DNA of 64,000 bases from assembly GCA_035524495.1 (NCBI GenBank), contig DATKOR010000045.1:13710-77709 (forward strand), written 5' to 3'. A program made the translations under genes and the position numbers. Source of the DNA: CAIKZZ01 sp035524495. GTDB taxonomy: Bacteria > Pseudomonadota > Gammaproteobacteria > Steroidobacterales > Steroidobacteraceae. The notes under the pieces are model-generated. The model made no database searches and had not been told where the DNA came from. It saw only the letters and a program-made list of their open reading frames with translations. Numbering within the stretch: position 1 is the stretch's first letter; each line of letters starts with the position of its first letter. Positions 59,668-64,000 of this stretch are shown here, in pieces.

Positions 59668-60414
59668 ATGACCGATCGTCCCGCGCCCGCCGAGTCGCCG
59701 CGCGCGCGCCCCGAGCCGCCGACGCGCTCCGGGCGGCGCCTGACGCCGCTGCGGCGGCTCCTGTATCGCCTGGCGCTGCCGATCGCGCTCGCGCTGGTGC
59801 GCTTCTGGTGGGGAACCTGCCGCATCGTGCGCGTGGTCGGCGACGAGCACGCTGCGGCCGCGCTCGCCGACGGGCCGGTCATCCCGGTCTACTGGCACCA
59901 GCACCAGCTGTTCTGCGTGCGCGTGCTGCTCAAGCAGCGTCGCCGCGGACTGGCGCTCGGCTTTCTGATCAGCCCCTCGGTCGATGGCGAGCTGCCGGCG
60001 ATGCTGGCGTTGCGCGCGGGCGCGCACGTCGTGCGCGGCTCATCGAGCAACACCGGCGCGCGGGCGCTGCGCGACTACTACGCGGCGCTGCAGCAGGGCG
60101 TGTCGCCGGCGATCACGCCCGACGGGCCGTACGGGCCGCGCTGCCAGTTCAAGCCGGGAGCGATCCTGCTTGCGCAGATCTCCGGCCGGCCGATGCTACC
60201 GCTCGCGTTCCACGCCAACCGGGTGTTCCGCTTCCGGACCTGGGACCGCTTCGTGCTGCCGCTGCCGTTCGCGCGCGTCGCGGTCGCGATCGGTGCGCCG
60301 CGCTACGTGCCGAAGGGGCTCGATGCCGCGGCGCTGGCGCGCTGGCAGACGGCGATGACGGAGGCGCTGTACGCGGCCTATCGGGCCGCGCGCGAGGCGC
60401 TCGCGTCCGACTGA
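59668..60414 (+). CDS. DUF374 lysophospholipid acyltransferase-superfamily protein
   Basis: 248 aa from ATG 59668. A hydrophobic helix (LLYRLALPIALALVRFWWG) is followed by YWHQHQLFCVRVL, SPSVDGELPAML and the diagnostic AITPDGPYGPRCQFKPG of DUF374. Members sit in the inner membrane and are thought to acylate lipid or glycolipid. It lies 41 bp after the phosphopantetheinyl transferase and overlaps the convergent efflux gene by 37 bp. Confidence 0.87.
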   Translation: MTDRPAPAESPRARPEPPTRSGRRLTPLRRLLYRLALPIALALVRFWWGTCRIVRVVGDEHAAAALADGPVIPVYWHQHQLFCVRVLLKQRRRGLALGFLISPSVDGELPAMLALRAGAHVVRGSSSNTGARALRDYYAALQQGVSPAITPDGPYGPRCQFKPGAILLAQISGRPMLPLAFHANRVFRFRTWDRFVLPLPFARVAVAIGAPRYVPKGLDAAALARWQTAMTEALYAAYRAAREALASD

Positions 60415-61421
60415 CTCGCCGTGCCGTGGCAGCGCGGGTCATCGTCCGCGCAGTCGCTCGCTTCGAGCTGGATCGTCGAGTGCGAGATCGCGTACTCCTC
60501 GATCAGCACGCGCTTCAGCGCCGCGAGCGCGGGCCCTGCCTCGGCGCCGGGCGCCAGGCGCGCGTGCAGCGTCAGCAGCGTCTCGCGCGGCGTCAGCGAC
60601 CAGGCGTGCACGTGGTGCACGTCGAGCACGGTCGGCACCGTGGCGACCAGGCGGTTGGCGAGTGCCGCCCCGTCGAAGCCCTGAGGCGCGCCTTCCTGCA
60701 GCACGTGTGCCGTCTGTCGCAAGAGCTGCCAGGCGCCGCGCGCGATCAGCGCCGTCACGACCAGCGATAGCCACGGGTCGGCCGGCAGCCAGCCGGTCGT
60801 GATCACGATGCCGGCGGCCAGCACCGCCGCGCCCGAGCCGGCGAGGTCGCTGAGCACGTGCAGGTAGGCGGCGCGGACGTTGAGGTTGTGCTCGTCCCCG
60901 TGCAGCAGCCACGCGGCGACGAGGTTGACCGCGACGCCTGCGAGCGCGACGCCGAGGGCGACCGGCGCATTGATCGCGTGCGGCGCCATCAGGCGCTGCA
61001 TCGCCTCGACCACGATCGCGATGACGATTGCCAGCAGCAGCAGCGAGTTCACGAAGGCCGCCAGCACCTGCATCCGGCTGTGGCCGAACGTGCGCGCCTC
61101 GGACGCCGGGCGGCTCGCGAGCCGCTGCGCCCAGTAGGCGAGGGCGAGCGCGAGCGTGTCGACGAACATGTGGCCGGCGTCGGCGAGCAGCGCGAGCGAC
61201 CCCGAGTACCAGCCGCCGAGCGCCTCGACGATCATGAAGCCGCCGATCAGCCAGAACGCGATTCCAAGTTCCGAGGTCGCGCCGTGGACGTGATCGTGGT
61301 CGTGGTCGTGACCGTGGCGATGGTCGGCGTGATCGTCGTGGTGGCCGTGGTCGTGACCCCTTGCGCCGGCGTGCGCGGGGTCGTGCCCTGCGCCGTGGGA
61401 GGGGTGGTCGTGGGTCGCCAT
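60378..61421 (-). CDS. Cation diffusion facilitator (zinc/cobalt efflux) transporter
   Basis: 347 aa from ATG 61421. The N-terminus is extremely His/Asp-rich (HGHHDDHADHRHGHDHDHDH), likely a metal-binding segment. Six membrane helices follow, with LADAGHMFVD and HVLSDLAGSGAA providing the transport-site His/Asp. The C-terminal cytosolic domain ends ISHSTIQLE with a Cys/His-containing tail. CzcD/ZitB-like; zinc most likely. Confidence 0.93.
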   Translation of the reverse strand: MATHDHPSHGAGHDPAHAGARGHDHGHHDDHADHRHGHDHDHDHVHGATSELGIAFWLIGGFMIVEALGGWYSGSLALLADAGHMFVDTLALALAYWAQRLASRPASEARTFGHSRMQVLAAFVNSLLLLAIVIAIVVEAMQRLMAPHAINAPVALGVALAGVAVNLVAAWLLHGDEHNLNVRAAYLHVLSDLAGSGAAVLAAGIVITTGWLPADPWLSLVVTALIARGAWQLLRQTAHVLQEGAPQGFDGAALANRLVATVPTVLDVHHVHAWSLTPRETLLTLHARLAPGAEAGPALAALKRVLIEEYAISHSTIQLEASDCADDDPRCHGTASQSDASASRAAR

Positions 61422-61631
61422 CGGGGCACTGTAGGGGGCGGGCCGATGCGGCGCAACGAAGGGCAAAACTTCAATTGACTCTTATGGTTAGCTTGCAATC
61501 CTCGAAAAACGTGCCAGAATGCCTCGCAACTCCGCACGGCGAGGCGATTCGAGAACTGTGCCACAGGTCCACGTCCACCCGGGGGACGGCTGCGAGACTC
61601 GGCACAGATCCGAAGGGGGTGGGCCGCGGCG

Positions 61632-64000
61632 ATGCCGATCGTGAAAGGCCAGGAAGAACGGGACTTTACCGCCTCGGACATTCTGGCGCCCCAGCGCTGG
61701 GCGTCGGTGGCGAGCCGTCCGCCGTTCGGCCTCGACGTCACCTGCACCAAGATCGCGGTCGACTTCCAGACTCTCGAGCCGAAGACCGCCGAGGCGGTCC
61801 TGCGGCGCAACCTTGAGTTGCTGCGCGAGGCGACCGGCACCGACGCGGTGTTCCTCGCGACCTACGACGCGAGCGCCACCTCGATCCTGAGCGTCGAGGC
61901 CTCCAAGGGCCTGTTCGTCGCGTGCTCGCCCGAGGTGCTGCGCGGCGAGAGCCTCGAGACCCTGCCGTTCCTGCGCGAGCGCCTCACCCACACCCGCATC
62001 CTCGAGATCCGTGACACGCTGACCGCGCGGCGCGAGCACGCCGCAGAGGCTCAGCGATTCGGCGAGCTCGGCATGCGCGCGATCCTCCTCGTCGGGCTCG
62101 CGGTCCGCGGGCTGCGCTACGGCTTCCTCGGGCTCGCGACCGGCGCGCCGTGCGCCGGCTGGGACGTCAACTTCCACCTGCTGCTGAAGCTCGTCGGCAA
62201 CAGCCTCGCCGGCGGCCTCGACCGCGTCGCGCTCGAGCGCGAGCTCGACGACCTCAAGCAGCGCAACGAGCTCTCGCTGCCGTGCACCAACGAGGGCCTG
62301 TGGGACTACGACGCCGCGAGCAACCGCACCTGGTTCTCGCCGCGCTGGAAGGCGATGCTCGGCTACGCCGAGGACGAGCTCAACCGGGCGCCCGACTGGA
62401 ACAAGCTCGTGCACCCGGACGACCTGCCGCGGGTCTCGCAGATGATCCGCGAGCACGTCGCCGGGCGTTCGCCGCTCTTTGAGAGCATGCACCGGATGCG
62501 TCACCGCGACGGCGAGTGGCGCTGGGTCGTCTCGCGCGCCAAGGCGCACGTCGACAGCGGGAGCCTGAAGCGGCTGGTGGGCGTCGAGCTCGACGTCACC
62601 GAGCGCAAGCTGTACGAGGAGGCGTTGTTCCGCGAGAAGGAGCGCGCCCAGATCACGCTGCAGTCGATCGGCGACGGCGTGATCACGACCGACGAGCACT
62701 CGCGCGTCGAGTATCTGAACCCGGTCGCCGAGGAATTGACGGGCTGGCGCGTCGAGGACGCGATGGGCCGCAACCTCGACGACATCTTCCGCGCCTTCCA
62801 CGAGGAGACCTGCGAGCCGCTCGAGAACCCGCTCGCCTCGGCGATCCGCCGGCTGCGGCCGGTGAAGTCGGTGCGGCCGATGCTGTTCATCCGCCGCGAC
62901 GGCAACGAGATCTACATCGAGAGCACGGCCTCGCCGATCCGCGACGGCACCGGCACGGTGACCGGCGGCGTGCTCGTGTTCCACGACGTCAGCGAGTCGC
63001 GCGAGCTCAACCGCCGGCTCAGCTACCACGCGAGCCACGACGTGCTGACCGGGCTCGTGAACCGCCGTGAGTTCGAGAACCGCCTCGAGCGCGCGCTGAG
63101 GAGCGCCAAGGCGCGCGAGACCTCCTACGCGCTCTGCTACCTCGACCTCGACCAGTTCAAGATCGTCAACGACACCTGCGGCCACAGCGCGGGCGACGCG
63201 CTGCTCGGCCAGGTCGGCCAGCTGCTGAAGTCCAAGGTCCGCTGGCGCGACACGCTGTCGCGCCTCGGCGGCGACGAGTTCGGCGTGCTGCTCGAGGCCT
63301 GCTCGCTCGACGAGGCGCTGCGCACGGCCGAGGGGCTGCGCGAGGCGGTGCGCAACTGCCGCTTCCAGTGGGAGGAGCGCACGTTCCGGCTCGGCGTCAG
63401 CATCGGCGTCGTGCCGATCGCGCCCGAGAACGAGGACGTCGCCTCGGTGCTGTCGGCCGCCGACAGCGCCTGCCAGGCGGCGAAGGAGCAGGGCCGCAAC
63501 CGCGTGCACTGCTTCGAGGAGAACGACATCGACCTGATGCGCCGCCGCCGCGAGATGCAGTGGGCAGCGCGCATCAACACGGCGCTCGAGGAAGGACGCT
63601 TCGACCTCTACCGGCAGTCGATCCGGCCGCTGCAGGCCGACGAGGTGGGCCTGCACTACGAGATCCTGCTTCGGATGCGCGATGAGCAGGGTAAGGTCAT
63701 CACGCCCGACAACTTCATCGCCGCCGCCGAGCGCTACGGCCTGACGCCCTCGATCGACCGCTGGGTCGTCGAGAACACGCTGCGCTGGCTGGTGTCCGAG
63801 GCCGACGAGCGCGACAAGCTCGCGATGTGCTCGATCAACCTGTCGGGCCAGAGCCTCGGCGATGACAAGTTCCTGCCGTTCGTCATCGAGCAGTTCCACC
63901 GGACCGGGCTCGATGCGCGGCGCATCTGCTTCGAGATCACCGAGACCGCGGCGATTGCGAGCTTCTCGCAGGCCAATCGCTTCATCCAGGCGCTCAAGGA
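61632..64000 (+). CDS. GAF-PAS-PAS-GGDEF-EAL c-di-GMP enzyme (partial, 3' end outside window)
   Basis: The first 789 residues are present from ATG 61632. Order: GAF-like sensor (~50-210), PAS (~213-335, with GLWDYDAASNRTWFSP), PAS (~336-460, IGDGVITTDEHSRVEYLNP), GGDEF with an intact GGDEF at 546-550, then the EAL domain. In the latter the signature reads EIL at 677-679 (an accepted variant) and FEITETAA keeps its catalytic Glu. No membrane helix; the sensor is cytosolic. Both synthase and phosphodiesterase may be active. It ends at the window edge inside the EAL domain. Confidence 0.93.
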   Translation, partial: MPIVKGQEERDFTASDILAPQRWASVASRPPFGLDVTCTKIAVDFQTLEPKTAEAVLRRNLELLREATGTDAVFLATYDASATSILSVEASKGLFVACSPEVLRGESLETLPFLRERLTHTRILEIRDTLTARREHAAEAQRFGELGMRAILLVGLAVRGLRYGFLGLATGAPCAGWDVNFHLLLKLVGNSLAGGLDRVALERELDDLKQRNELSLPCTNEGLWDYDAASNRTWFSPRWKAMLGYAEDELNRAPDWNKLVHPDDLPRVSQMIREHVAGRSPLFESMHRMRHRDGEWRWVVSRAKAHVDSGSLKRLVGVELDVTERKLYEEALFREKERAQITLQSIGDGVITTDEHSRVEYLNPVAEELTGWRVEDAMGRNLDDIFRAFHEETCEPLENPLASAIRRLRPVKSVRPMLFIRRDGNEIYIESTASPIRDGTGTVTGGVLVFHDVSESRELNRRLSYHASHDVLTGLVNRREFENRLERALRSAKARETSYALCYLDLDQFKIVNDTCGHSAGDALLGQVGQLLKSKVRWRDTLSRLGGDEFGVLLEACSLDEALRTAEGLREAVRNCRFQWEERTFRLGVSIGVVPIAPENEDVASVLSAADSACQAAKEQGRNRVHCFEENDIDLMRRRREMQWAARINTALEEGRFDLYRQSIRPLQADEVGLHYEILLRMRDEQGKVITPDNFIAAAERYGLTPSIDRWVVENTLRWLVSEADERDKLAMCSINLSGQSLGDDKFLPFVIEQFHRTGLDARRICFEITETAAIASFSQANRFIQALK

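Noticed and set aside
61488..63899. 803-codon minus-strand open frame
   Set aside because: Antisense to the GAF-PAS-GGDEF-EAL gene, whose motifs are clear on the plus strand.

Overview
The window is GC-rich, densely packed bacterial chromosome. Gene order and content point to a gammaproteobacterium, perhaps near the Nevskiales/Steroidobacterales/Xanthomonadales (inference). The clues are murJ-ribF-ileS-lspA-ispH, ispB next to rplU-rpmA-obgE, a HexR-type regulator beside Entner-Doudoroff genes, and rpsT starting at TTG. I saw no insertion sequence, prophage, integrase or CRISPR array.

Layout. 1-3568: end of a large secreted protein gene, a Tat-exported DUF1501-like protein, and a zinc-ribbon methyltransferase. 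3569-13814: the most notable block. A c-di-GMP-I (GEMM) riboswitch heads a nine-gene, tightly coupled run: TlpA-like thioredoxin, a small secreted protein, two large periplasmic TPR proteins, a short secreted protein, ExbB/TolQ, two ExbD proteins and an AgmX/PglI-type TonB-like protein. This looks like a proton-motive-force-driven trans-envelope machine related to Myxococcus Agl/Pgl-type components, under c-di-GMP control. 13825-21641: SirB2-like protein, transporter, nitroreductase, hexR-zwf facing edd-eda across an AT-rich region with two HexR-like operators, and a beta-barrel protein. 21787-30681: ppc, L-serine dehydratase, LOG protein, Hsp20, a DUF4404/GNAT/deacetylase run and a cNMP-binding protein.

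30765-41505: an alpha/beta hydrolase coupled to a Baeyer-Villiger-type monooxygenase, an orphan hydantoinase/oxoprolinase, a GGDEF/EAL protein with a degenerate cyclase motif and intact EAL, a divergent cupredoxin-like/beta-barrel pair, and a malonyl-CoA synthetase-like enzyme. 41506-44094 is looser, with a four-helix-bundle sensor lacking an output domain and a secreted protein with an EF-hand-like loop. 44095-54511: housekeeping core with tRNA-Pro, ispB, rplU-rpmA, obgE, rpsT, murJ, ribF-ileS-lspA-ispH and tRNA-Thr. 54583-61421: a lipid-modification cluster (cytochrome P450, acyl-AMP ligase fused to a carrier domain, VanZ-like protein, Sfp-type phosphopantetheinyl transferase, DUF374 acyltransferase) and a zinc-type cation efflux protein. 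61632-64000: the truncated start of a GAF-PAS-PAS-GGDEF-EAL protein.

Two c-di-GMP enzymes and a c-di-GMP riboswitch share 64 kb, so cyclic-di-GMP signalling is the clearest theme. Functions are assigned from motifs and family memory alone; no database search was possible.
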